From Lampris incognitus (Eukaryota > Chordata > Actinopteri > Lampriformes > Lampridae), in contig NC_079216.1 in NCBI RefSeq assembly GCF_029633865.1, positions 68,837,667-68,901,666 on the forward strand: DNA of 64,000 bases, read 5' to 3'. The position numbers and the translations under genes are program-made. The notes under the pieces were generated by a model. That model was not told the origin of the DNA, did no database searches, and saw only the letters and a program-made list of their open reading frames with translations. Shown in pieces: positions 1 through 11,177 of this stretch (position 1 is the stretch's first letter; each line of letters starts with the position of its first letter).

Positions 1-1567
1 GCCATTCTGAGCTAAAGCGCTGGCTTACGAGCACGGTGAGGACAGCATGTCCCTGCCGGCCTGGGCTAAAGCGCTGGCTTACGAGCACGGTGAGGACGGC
101 ATGTCCCCGCCATTCTGGGCTAAAGCGCTGGCTTACGAGCGCGACGAGGACGGCATGTCCCCGCCATTCTGGGCTAAAGCGCTGGCTTACGAGCACGACG
201 AGGACGGCATGTCCCCGCCATTCTGGGCTAAAGCGCTGGCTTACGAGCACGGTGAGGACAGCATGTCCCCGCCGGCCTGGGGTAAAGCGCTGGCTTACAA
301 GCACGACGAGGACGGCATGTCCCCGCCGGCCTGGGGTAAAGCGCTGGCTTACGAGCAGGACGAGGACGGCATGTCCCCGCCATTCTGGGCTAAAGCGCTG
401 GCTTACGAGCACAGTGAGGACGGCATGTCCCCGCCATTCTGGGCTAAAGCGCTGGCTTACGAGCACAGTGAGGACGGCATGTCCCCGCCATTCTGGGCTA
501 AAGCGCTGGCTTACGAGCACGACGAGGACGGCATGTCCCCGCCGGCCTGGGCTAAAGCGCTGGCTTACGAGCACGACGAGGACGGCATGTCCCCGCCATT
601 CTGAGCTAAAGCGCTGGCTTACGAGCAGGACGAGGACGGCATGTCCCCGCCGGCCTGGGCTAAAGCGCTGGCTTACGAGCGCGACGAGGACGGCATGTCC
701 CCGCCATTCTGGGCTAAAGCGCTGGCTTACGAGCACGACGAGGACGGCATGTCCCCGCCATTCTGGGCTAAAGCGCTGGCTTACGAGCACGGTGAGGACA
801 GCATGTCCCCGCCATTCTGGGCTAAAGCGCTGGCTTACGAGCACGGTGAGGACAGCATGTCCCCGCCGGCCTGGGCTAAAGCGCTGGCTTACGAGCACGG
901 TGAGGACAGCATGTCCCCGCCGGCCTGGGGTAAAGCGCTGCCTTACAAGCACGGTGAGGACAGCATGTCCCCGCCGGCCTGGGCTAAAGCGCTGGCTTAC
1001 GAGCACGGTGAGGACAGCATGTCCCCGCCATTCTGGGCTAAAGCGCTGGCTTACGAGCAGGACGAGGACGGCATGTCCCCGCCGGCCTGGGGTAAAGCGC
1101 TGGCTTACGAGCACGGTGAGGACAGCATGTCCCCGCCGGCCTGGGCTAAAGCGCTGGCTTACGAGCACGGTGAGGACAGCATGTCCCCGCCATTCTGGGC
1201 TAAAGCGCTGGCTTACGAGCACGACGAGGACAGCATGTCCCCGCCATTCTGAGCTAAAGCGCTGGCTTACGAGCACGGTGAGGACAGCATGTCCCTGCCG
1301 GCCTGGGCTAAAGCGCTGGCTTACGAGCACGGTGAGGACGGCATGTCCCCGCCGGCCTGGGCTAAAGCGCTGGCTTACGAGCACGGTGAGGACAGCATGT
1401 CCCCGCCGGCCTGGGCTAAAGCGCTGGCTTACGAGCACGGTGAGGACGGCATGTCCCCGCCGGCCTGGGCTAAAGCGCTGGCTTACGAGCACGGTGAGGA
1501 CAGCATGTCCCTGCCGGCCTGGGCTAAAGCGCTGGCTTACGAGCACGGTGAGGACAGCATGTCCCCT
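1..1567. repeat. 54-bp minisatellite in the last intron of itpr2
   Basis: About 29 head-to-tail copies of a 54-bp unit built around GCTAAAGCGCTGGCTTACGA. Units differ at a few fixed sites, for example GGCCTGG versus ATTCTGG, and CACGGTGAG versus CACGACGAG. The array starts before the window edge. Because 54 is a multiple of three, reading frames stay in register and one plus-strand frame is open for over 500 codons. The unit has no recognisable protein domain, and the array lies upstream of the last itpr2 exon, so I treat it as intronic and non-coding. Confidence 0.95.
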
Positions 1568-1681
1568 ACTCACAGAACACACACCCACAACAGCAACGTT
1601 GTTCTAGCAACGCACCTTTTCATGTCACGTGCACCAACAACCACCAAGGACACCGCAGATAAAACCACAGATGCTGTGTGA

Positions 1682-2126
1682 CCTTTTTTTTCTCCCCCCC
1701 CCCCCTTTTCTCCCCAGTTGTACTTGGCCAATTACCCCACTCTTCCGAGCCGTCCCGGTCTCTGCTCCACCCCCCTCTGCTGAACCAGGGAGGGCTGCAG
1801 ACTACCACATGCCTCCTCCATACATGTGGAGTCACCAGCCACTTCTTCTCACCTGACAGTGAGGAGTTTCACCAGGGGGACGTAGCACGTGGGAGGATCA
1901 CGCTATTCCCCCCAGTTCCCCCTCCCCCCTGAACAGGCACCCCAACCTACCAGAGGAGGCGCTAGTGCAGCAACCAGGACACATACCCACGTCCGGCTTC
2001 CCACCCACAGACACGGCCAATTGTGTCTGTAGAGACGCCCGACCAAGCCGGAGGTAACACGGGGATTCAAACCGGCGATCCCCGTGTTGGTAGGCAACAG
2101 AATAGACCGCTATGCCCCCCGGATGC
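1682..2126 (-). mobile_element. tRNA-derived SINE, copy A
   Basis: About 445 bp, read on the minus strand. The head near 2126 is tRNA-like, with an A-box-like block (GGCATAGCGG) and a B-box-like block (GGTTTGAATCC), and the element ends in an A-rich tail near 1682. Imperfect direct repeats around TGTGTGAC flank it, as expected of a target-site duplication. It shares its whole length with copies at 7.9, 11.5, 15.6 and 53.5 kb. The family name is unknown to me. Confidence 0.8.
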
Positions 2127-2576
2127 TGTTGTGTGACTTTGTTGTGGACAGAATGATATAGGATCATATTCTTGAGTTTGTAATTGGAAGTAAGCCTTGA
2201 CTGGACTATATGGTTTGTCTGGAGTAGCTAAACGGACTTGCGGGTGTTTTGTGACATAACTTGTGACTTTAACTGTCACGCACTTTCTGTTCTGCCGCTC
2301 TAGAATATGTGCAAGTGTAAAAAGTAGAATTCAGTTTTGCTAATTTTCTTTTTACCAGAGTTCCACCCAGTTCAGTTCCTCTCAGACGGTCTTTTCCTCT
2401 GACACTCGTAATGTCAGGTTAAATCTGAGTAGCCCCCCCTCTCCAAAATATGAGACTAAATGTCAGCTGTGAGTGAATAAGAGGGAAGCCAGGTTCATGA
2501 GGTGCCTCACAACTTAAAATACGGCCTTGGCTGTCTTCAGTTTACCATTTACCCTTTTCCCCCCTCTTCTCCACAG

Positions 2577-2657
2577 ATGACGGAGCAGAGGAAGAATAAA
2601 CAGAGGCTTGGATTCTTGGGTCCTCCTCAGGCCAACCACCACATCCCAGCCCACTGA
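2577..2657 (+). CDS. itpr2: itpr2, last coding exon (C-terminal tail of IP3 receptor type 2)
   Basis: Inositol 1,4,5-trisphosphate receptor type 2 is an endoplasmic-reticulum calcium-release channel. After a pyrimidine-rich acceptor (CTTCTCCACAG) the exon encodes MTEQRKNKQRLGFLG followed by PPQANHHIPAH and a TGA stop, 26 residues in all. From memory, the mammalian ITPR2 C terminus is MTEQRKNKQRLGFLG followed by SNTPHVNHHMPPH, so the paralogue assignment is specific: ITPR1 ends differently after KQR. The exon begins in phase 0. No other itpr2 exon was seen; the one encoding the preceding coiled coil must lie before the window. The gene converges on sspn, as expected from vertebrate synteny. 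Confidence 0.9.
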   Translation: MTEQRKNKQRLGFLGPPQANHHIPAH

Positions 2658-3905
2658 AGGACTCGGGGCGAGGGCCCCTGCCCACAGGGACCAGCACTGC
2701 AGGCTCACAACGGCTACTACACAGAATCAGTACTCAAGCAGAGGGCATCAACTCACATTTAGTGATGACAGTTTGCAAAGAGCCTGCAGAGTTGAACACG
2801 CATGCAGAGTCCAGCAGGGCCTTTCCTTAAAGACCAACAGTGTCTTGAAGACGAAAACAACACTTCACATTGGAGGGACTCTCAAAAGTATGACCAGTGT
2901 ACTTTAAGATGGTAGTTGTTATTTTTTAACTATCCATCGCTGTGAATGGTTTGCTTGGCACAGCACACACTTGCCAATGTAGTGTTAGTGTAGCAAACAG
3001 GCCGAGGAAAATGTTAAGTTAAGGTTAATGGGTATTTGTTGTCAGTCAATGGAAGCCTCGTCAGTCTGATGCGTTGCATTCTAGCTACGGGATGAGGAGT
3101 CAGGACGCTGCTCTCTTGCTCAGCTGATTGGCTGGAAGGGAAGTGTGTGTACACGCTTGTCAAGTGTTCCCCTGGCCTTTTAGATTTCTATTCGTTTTTT
3201 TGTGTGAAAAAAGGAGGGCATAACTTGAGTATTATTTCATTATGGAAATGGATTTTTTTATATCTTGCTGCCTTATTTGTAAACTTTAAGATAAAATGCA
3301 ATTAGTGATGGTGCACCTTTTAAAAAAATGTAAAAATATTAAAAGTTATACGCAAACAGAGGCATTGATTGGTCTGGACATTATTTTGTGCGTCTGCACA
3401 ATATCCTTTTAGAGAATGCATCCGCTGCACCATTTTATATGCCTTTTCTGAGGAGCTGTACAAAGTATATCAATAACAGATATATGTGTAAAGATAATCT
3501 GATTACCTGTATGGAATTTACTTGAAAGGCCTTTGGGTCTAAACTCTGTATGTGTAGAGATGACCTAAAATGACCTGGTTACTTTTTACAAAAAACTTTT
3601 TTCGTTACAGTGTATAAGATTGTATTGCTTACAGAGATACCAGTTACCAGTCTTCATCTTCCACTGTCTCTGTTTTTGACAGTCGCTTTTTAATTTACAA
3701 ACCCATTACAGTGATTTGTCTCTTAGACTGCAGTTAGTTGTTAATCTGAAAGCGCGTTTTAATCTTGCACAATCTCATGGCCAATTAGGAGTGTCTGCGC
3801 TCAGTGAGAGCCGTTCTTCACACACTGTTAGGAAAAACAAGTGTATAGATGGCTCATTTTATGTTGCCAGATGTTGCATTGTAATAAACCTATGACAAGA
3901 CAGTC
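2658..3905 (+). other. itpr2: itpr2 3' UTR
   Basis: AT-rich non-coding sequence runs from the itpr2 stop to a canonical AATAAA at 3883-3888. No open frame or repeat interrupts it. The cleavage site would fall about 3900-3910, at the first units of the next minisatellite. The extent is inferred from the poly(A) signal only. Confidence 0.65.
3883..3888 (+). promoter_or_regulatory. itpr2: poly(A) signal of itpr2
   Basis: Canonical AATAAA about 1.2 kb after the itpr2 stop codon. The T/GT-rich 20-bp array that starts 13 bases later could act as its downstream element. Confidence 0.6.
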
Positions 3906-6288
3906 TTCCTGCTATGTTTGAGTCTTCCTGCTATGTTTGAGTCTTCCTGCTATGTTCCGAGTCTTGCTGCTATGTTCCGAGTCTTGCTGCTATGTTCCGA
4001 GTCTTCCTGCTATGTTCCGAGTCTTGCTGCTGTGTTCTGAGTCTTGCTGCTATGTTCCGAGTCTTGCTGCTATGTTCTGAGGCTTGCTGCTATGTTCTGA
4101 GTCTTCCTGCTATGTTCTGAGTGTTGCTGCTATGTTCCAAGTCTTACTGCTGTTTTTGGTCTTGCTGCTATGTTCTGAGTCTTCCTGCTATGTTCTGAGT
4201 CATGCTGCTATGTTCTGAGGCTTGCTGCTATGTTCTGAGGCTTGCTGCTATGTTCTGAGGCTTGCTGCTGTTTTTGGTCTTGCTGCTATGTTCTGAGTCT
4301 TCCTGCTATGTTCTGAGTGTTGCTGCTATGTTCCGAGTCTTACTGCTGTTTTTGGTCTTGCTGCTATGTTCTGAGTCTTCCTGCTATGTTCTGAGTCATG
4401 CTGCTATGTTCTGAGGCTTGCTGCTATGTTCTGAGGCTTGCTGCTATGTTCTGAGTCTTGCTGCTGTTTTTGGTCTTGCTGCTATGTTCTGAGTCTTCCT
4501 GCTATGTTCTTAGTCTTGCTGTTTTGAGTCTTGCTGCTATGTTCTGAGGCTTGCTGCTATGTTCTGAGGCTTGCTGCCATGTTCTGAGTCTTCCTGCTAG
4601 GTTCTGAGTCTTGCTGCTATGTTTTGAGTCTTGCTATGTTCCGAGGCTTGCTGCTATGTTCTGAGGCTTGCTGCTATGTTCCGAGTCTTCCTGCTATGTT
4701 CCGAGTCTTCCTGCTATGTTCTGAGTCTTGCTGCTATGTTATGAGGCTTGCTGCTATGTTCTGAGGCTTGCTGCTATGTTCTGAGTCTTGCTGCTGTTTT
4801 TGGTCTTGCTGCTATGTTCTGAGTCTTCCTGCTATGTTCTGAGTCTTCCTGATATGTTCTGAGTCTTGCTGCTATGTTTTGAGTCTTGCTGCTGTGTTCT
4901 TAGGTTTGCTGTTGTTTTGAGTCTTGCTGCTATGTTCTGAGGCTTGCTGCTATGTTCTGAGTCTTCTTGCTATGTTCGAGTCTTCCTGCTATGTTTGGGT
5001 CTTCCTGCTATGTTCTGAGTCTTCCTGCTATGTTCTGAGTCTTGGTGCTATGTTCTGAGTCTTGCTATGTTCTTAGTCTTGCTGTTGTTTTGAGTCTTGC
5101 TGCTATGTTCTGAGGCTTGCTGCTATGTTCTGAGTCTTGCTGCTATGTTCTGAGGCTTGCTGCTATGTTCTGAGGCTTGCTGCCATGTTCTGAGTCTTCC
5201 TGCTATGTTCTGAGTCTTGCTGCTATGTTTTGAGTCTTGCTGCTATGTTCTGAGGCTTGCTGCTATGTTCTGAGTCTTCCTGCTATGTTCTGAGTCTTGC
5301 TGCTATGTTTTGAGTCTTGCTGCTGTGTTCTTAGTCTTGCTGTTGTTTTGAGTCTTGCTGCTATGTTCTGAGGCTTGCTGCTATGTTCTGAGGCTTGCTG
5401 CTATGTTCTGAGGCTTGCTGCTATGTTCTGAGTCTTACTGCTATGTTCTGAGTCTTTCTGCTATGTTCTGAGTCTTCCTGCTATGTTCTGAGTCTTGCTG
5501 CTGTTTTTGGTCTTGCTGCTATTTTCTGAGTCTTCCTGCTATGTTCTGAGTCTTCTTGCTATGTTTTGAATCTTGCTGCTATGTTCTAAGTCTTCCTGCT
5601 ATGTTTGAGTCTTCCTGCTATGTCTGAGTCTTGCTGCTATGTTCTGAGTCTTGCTGCTATGTTCTGAGTCTTGCTGCTATGTTCTGAGTTTTCCTGCTAT
5701 GTTCTGAGTCTTTCTGCTATGTTCTGAGTCTTTCTGCTATGTTCTGAGTCTTTCTGCTATGTTCTGAGTCTTCTTGCTATGTTCTGAGTCTTGCTGCTAT
5801 GTTCTGAGTCTTTCTGCTATGTTCTGAGTCTTGCTGCTATGTTCTGAGGCTTGCTGCTATGTTCTGAGTCTTCCTGCTATGTCTGAGTCTTCCTGCTATG
5901 TTCTGAGTCTTTCTGCTATGTTCTGAGTCTTCCTGCTATGTTCTGAGTCTTTCTGCTATGTTCTGAGTCTTTCTGCTATGTTCTGAGTCTTTCTGCTATG
6001 TTCTGAGTCTTTCTGCTATGTTCTGAGTCTTCTTGCTATGTTCTGAGTCTTGCTGCTATGTTCTGAGTCTTCCTGCTATGTTCTGAGTCTTGCTGCTATG
6101 TTCTGAGTCTTTCTGCTATGTTCTGAGTCTTGCTGCTATGTTCTGAGGCTTGCTGCTATGTTTTGAGTCTTGCTGCTATGTTCTGAGTCTTTCTGCTATG
6201 TTCTGAGGCTTGCTGCTATGTTCTGAGTCTTGCTGCTATGTTCTGAGTCTTTCTGCTATGTTCTGAGTCTTCTTGCTATGTTCTGAGT
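3902..6288. repeat. 20-bp minisatellite just downstream of itpr2
   Basis: About 119 copies of GAGTCTTGCTGCTATGTTCT and close variants (CTTCCTGC, CTTTCTGC, GGCTTGC). A shorter variant with GCTGTTTTTGGTC recurs near 4150, 4270, 4345, 4465, 4795 and 5510, which marks block duplications inside the array. The later third is dominated by the TTTCTGC variant, suggesting recent local homogenisation. Confidence 0.95.
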
Positions 6289-7892
6289 TGATGGGTATCC
6301 TGAGAACATTTTGTCTCAGTCACATTGTTCTTCATAAGACCAGTCCTGTCCTTACCTCCTTATGGCTGACCACCCGTCTCCCCTCTCCTGTCAAGTAGAC
6401 CTCAGCTTGTTCCAGCTGGTAGGGCTGTGCTCACTCCCGCCGCCTGTGACTGGCCATTAAAATTAGCCTCGCTCCATGCCATAGTGGTGAGCAGCTGTCG
6501 CCGGGTTGTCGAGTAGTAGGGGAAAGTCCGGTATTACTGGAACGTCACAGGCTCAGAGAGGGAAGGAAGGAAGATGATACTGAGTTCATCTGCCTTGTCT
6601 GGCCGATTCTCTTGTCACGGCCCGATAAACAAACAAACAGGCTTACTCAATATTACCAAGACAGGCCCTTCAGGCCAGCTGACTTTATTTTTCTGGTTTG
6701 CAGTGTGCTGTTGGGGAAACATTAAACTTGCTGCACACACAGATACAAATAACTTTTCCATCCCTCCATAATGTCAGTTTTTGTCAGGAAATTGGTCAGT
6801 TATTATTATTATTTAGGAGAAGATCGGCTCTTCTAATTAGTAAGATACACAAGACGATCTGCTTTATTTCAGGCTGCCTGAAGCACATGTTTACTGCACA
6901 TGAGCTGAGTATAACTCATGTACTCGGCACAACTGGTTCAGGGCAATTTTGGCACCTCTTAGCAATAACCTGACTATAGTCACTCATGCAGCCTGTGTTG
7001 ATTCAGTAGCAGACAAAGTGTGAACACACTCGGAGAAACACGATGAATGCCATATTATGTGCCAGCATGTCATGGCTGAGCTCATTTTGTCGTTATTCCC
7101 TCCCCTTAGTGTACTTGGATAATGGCTATGTTGATTTTGAAGCACTTGGTGGATCATGATGACCGAAGAGAGATCATGGGTTACATTAACTCTGAGGTAA
7201 CAATCACCATATTGTTGACTAGATAACCGAAGATATTAAAAGTATCTTCAATAGAGATATTGATCTTTTGCTTTTTTATTTCCCATGCGCTTAAAAATGT
7301 TTTCTATTTTTCAGTGGACACCAAACTTAATATAGCTCAGCTTTTTCCCATGATTTACTAACGGATAAATAAATATCACCTCCTGATGACTGGCATGTGA
7401 CTGGCATGCGACTTCGCTGCGTCTGTGTCGAGCTGTGAGGTTTCGCCTTTGTGGTCACATGTTGCATCAGCATCCTCACACCCCACGAGCACACACACAA
7501 AACACTGCCAACATCCCGGTCCTCAACCACACACATACATGAGCCCAGATGCAAGATCCGCCGCAAACCCGAGCTCATGGGAGTTATCATTGTGAACTTG
7601 GACAATCCCCTTTCCACATGTACACACTGTAATCTGCTGAGACTTGATTTCAGTCTCTCCAGCTGTCACATTACTTTTAATACAGCACATGGATGCTACA
7701 CCAGCAGATTTTGGATCCATGGCCATCACAGACAGAAGCTGATCTCAAGTCTGTTATCCAGCAGTGGGCTTAATACGGTTTCTTTGAAAACATTTAATAG
7801 TTTGGGTATTTACTTCAAGGTCAGAATACATTTCAATGGGTGAGATTGAACATGTCACCACTATAGTTGAATAGGTCGCCAAAACTTAGTGA
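6289..7892. other. intergenic sequence, itpr2 to sspn
   Basis: No exon, RNA gene or repeat family was recognised on either strand. Short open frames are present but have no codon pattern or splice context that supports them. Confidence 0.5.
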
Positions 7893-8305
7893 TGCCCCCC
7901 CCTTTTTTTTCTCCCCGATTGCATTTGGCCAATTACCCCACTCTTCTGAGCTGTCCCGGTCTCTGCTCCACCCCCCTCTGCTGACTCCACATGCCTCCTC
8001 CCATACATGTGGAGTCATCAGCCACTTCTTTTCACCTGACAGTGAGGGGTTTCACCAGGGGGACGTAGCGCGTGGGAGGATCACACTATTCCCCCCAGTT
8101 CCCCCTTGAACAGGCACCCTGACTGAGCAGAGGAGGCGCTAGTGCAGCGACTAGGACACATACCCACATCTGGCTTCTCACCTGCAGACACAGCCAATTG
8201 TGTCTGTAGGGATGCCTGACCAAGCTGGAGGTAACACGGGGAGTCAAACCAGCGATCCCTGTGTTGGTAGGCAACAGAATAGACCGCTACGCCACCCGGA
8301 CGCCC
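7893..8305 (-). mobile_element. tRNA-derived SINE, copy B
   Basis: Same family as the 1.7-kb copy, minus strand, with the tRNA-like head near 8305 and an A-rich tail near 7893. It lacks part of the middle compared with the other copies. TAGTGATG at the left flank and TAGTGGTG at the right look like a decayed target-site duplication. Confidence 0.8.
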
Positions 8306-8435
8306 CCATAGTGGTGTTTGTTATGAGGATGCCTTGCCGTAAAGCACGGATAACAGTCACAGCTCACCTGTATACGATAGCCAGTGATAACTCAAGTTGC
8401 AGAGAATGTATGTGGACGAACTGGATGTTGCATAT

Positions 8436-8538
8436 CAGTCATAGTTCACATTAGTCACATTAGTCATATTAGTTGCATATTAGTCATGGTTCATATTAGT
8501 CATATTCGTCATATTATTTGCATATTAGTCATAGTTCC
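8436..8538. repeat. degenerate short tandem repeat (CATATTAGT-like)
   Basis: About ten imperfect copies of a 9-15 bp motif around CATATTAGTCAT. No associated gene. Confidence 0.7.
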
Positions 8539-10050
8539 TTTGGTTTCATTTTTTCACAAATAGGTCATTGATTAAAGCATCATATGACTACGGTGCATAA
8601 CCACAACATTCAAATTTGGTTAGATTTAAAATGATAAAAATCTGAGCAATTACAACAGGGAGCCATGTTGCTTTGCACCGCGTGGCCCCCAGACCCCTCA
8701 GCTTGGACCCCTAATGAGAAACTACAGGCAGAGGACAGAGGGCAGGGTCTGCAGATACAGACACCGCCACACATGTCCCGTGGGTCATACGTGAAGACTG
8801 AGAGGGATTATTTTTGTACCAGCCTTTATGTTGATTTTTAGGAAGTCCTACTTGGATTTTTCTCCTCAACCTGCTATGCGTCTTAGCTTTTCATGCAGCA
8901 AAGTGATGGTGGGTCCTTTTAAAAGAGTTTGGAGGTTTTGTGGATTCTTATTTGCTTAGTGATTCTTTTTCACTTAAGGATTTAGTCTTTACTAATTGTG
9001 ATGGGAAAACTGGAAAACCAAATGCATTTATTCACAATAAAACCGGAGTGCAGGTTTGAATTTGCTCATTTCATCTGTTACTATATGAGGCAGAACAGTC
9101 AAAAGGAAACCGAATATGACTTTTTGTTTTTTGCACATATAATCATACATGCAAAATAAGAAACAGCATTGTAAAATGAGAAGCTGCACATATTAGCATG
9201 TTAGGGACTGAGAAAATTGGAGTTTGGATATCCTCAGCATTTATAGCAGGCTATATTATTGAACAATAATTACACATTTGCGCTGTCCACTTGTGTTATC
9301 TAATGTCCAAGAATAACTGCCTCTTGTTTACCCCTCCCATTCTGCTCTGCATGCGTCACAGAGGAACACTGTAGTCGCCCGAGACGGGGGCCAAGCTGGC
9401 CCTGTAGTTAGGTCAAAGTGCTTCGACTCCACGTTAAAGTGAAAACACAAGGTCGTGGGGAGGTATTTCCATCCTTTTTTCTTTTTGGCTTCTTCCTGCA
9501 TATATGAATCTTATAAATGTAGTGCAATGACCTGAATGGAAAAGTTGCCCAGCTGCCTGTCCGAGTTCCCCTCCCCCCCGCTGCCTTTGTGACTGCAGCA
9601 GTTTGATTCCTGCTGGCTGTTTGAGTCATAGTTTATTGCTGGCTGGTGGCCTGGCATCCCCCTTCCCACAGCCCAGCCCAGCCCAGCCCAGCCCAGCTCC
9701 GTGCTCCAGCCTGACGCCAGTCTTTGCATGGCCTACCCAGCTTCTGTCACTGCTCTCCGGCCCCGGCACTTGTGTTGGAGGCCCACCGCACATCACGCAT
9801 GATCCTATTGACCCAAATGTCAGTTGTGTACTATTTCTGCAATTGTCCACCTTGGCATTTAAAGTGTTTATGTATATTCCCATATTCAAGCCAACGGTGA
9901 TAATGTCAGGGTTACGTAACTTTACAGTACTGCTGCATACTTGATAAACGCTGATAAAATCCTCGGAGCTCCCGGCTCGTCTTCTCGTATTCACATGTTT
10001 TGTTTGGTGCAGGGAGAACTAAATAAAAACCTTGCCTCCGGCATTATGAT
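8539..10050. other. intergenic sequence before the sspn 3' end
   Basis: Mostly unique AT-rich DNA. A short CCCAG run lies near 9670-9695. No coding exon was recognised. Confidence 0.45.
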
Positions 10051-10817
10051 GGTTGTATATTTGATGACTTTATTTCGATTTTAATTTGCAAAAGCTGTAT
10101 CTGCTTTACAGAGTATATAAAAGCCACTCATCTTTAAACCGTTTTCCACACAGGATCCCACTGACGCAAAGTGTTAGCCATCGCTACCATCTTTCTTTCT
10201 CAACTTTGTTCCTACGTTTTATTCATTTAGTGTTAAAGCATCACTGGCGAGAGAGTTGCGAGATAAACGTTGCTGTTAAGCCAAAGGAAATGTGAGGAGA
10301 CGGTCTACAGGTGGTGGTATAGCTGCAGGAATAATCGCACAACAGATCAGCTCTATTTCGGTTTCAACAAAGCGGCCCTTTAAATGTCCGTGTAGACGAT
10401 CACATTTGCATAATGTCCATTTACCAGGGACAACAAAGCAACACTTTTTTCAACACAACAAATGTGACTAATTTGAAAGATCATAACAATAACAATCACA
10501 TCTCAAAATGCAAAAAAAGTTGTGTGTCGCCCCAAAAAATAAACCACTGGCTGTTGTTTCTCCTGCACTAATTGAACTTAGTTCATGTAAAACTGGCAAA
10601 ATACACCGAGAGTTATCAAAAGGTTATAAAAAATGTGTGCAAAGACCCATTAGCGTAAAACACAATTCCCCTTGTAAATATGAATTGAGATCAATGGAAG
10701 CCTATTTATGCAAAAACACTAAATTGTTAAGCGCTCTATGTTCACAAGAGCGTGATGATAGCAGGCTCTCGTCAGCTGTCCGCCGTAACGTCACCGGTCA
10801 TCGAATCTCTCATCCCG
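10051..10817 (-). other. sspn: probable sspn 3' UTR
   Basis: Non-coding sequence after the sspn stop on the minus strand. A canonical AATAAA on that strand lies at 10074-10069, about 745 bases after the stop. The extent is inferred from this signal. Confidence 0.5.
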
Positions 10818-11177
10818 TTACACCTTCTGCCACTGCTGGGGGGAAGGCATCCCAATCTGAAGACCAGCGAAGAAGACCTGATAGCGGTGCTGCCACATGA
10901 TGAAGGCCCCAATGGCACAGACCACTGCTTGGACCAGGTTAAGCACGATCTGGAGCAGGAAGTAAATGGTGAGTGTCCCGGTGATTACTTCGCAGTCGCT
11001 GACCTCTTTATAGGTGAAGGTGCGGGTGACTGGGTCCTCTGGGTCCAGTCTGCACACGCAGTCCTCTCCCGTCTGCTCGCAAACGAAGTTGCTGGCCTGT
11101 GAGTAGTGGTGCCCAGCAAACGCGATAACCAACACAGAGATGACCAGGCCAATTGTACACAGGATAAAGTACAGCAG
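10818..11177 (-). CDS. sspn: sspn coding exon 3 (TM3, large loop, TM4, stop)
   Basis: Begins after the acceptor CCTCCAACAG and encodes 119 residues plus TAA: LLYFILCTIGL, the conserved AFAGHHYSQ, a loop with four cysteines, and MWQHRYQVFFAG near the end. An open frame continues upstream through the acceptor to an ATG at 11234; that extension is intron, because the family sequence starts at LLYF. Confidence 0.95.
   Translation of the reverse strand: MLYFILCTIGLVISVLVIAFAGHHYSQASNFVCEQTGEDCVCRLDPEDPVTRTFTYKEVSDCEVITGTLTIYFLLQIVLNLVQAVVCAIGAFIMWQHRYQVFFAGLQIGMPSPQQWQKV

Noticed and set aside
36-1607. A 523-codon open frame, and overlapping shorter ones, as a repetitive protein gene
   Set aside because: The frame is produced by a 54-bp tandem repeat without stops. 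No domain, no start context and no splice support; it lies in the last intron of itpr2.
3902-6288. CRISPR-like array of regular short repeats
   Set aside because: Repeats are head to tail with no unique spacers, and the genome is vertebrate. The same applies to the other arrays.
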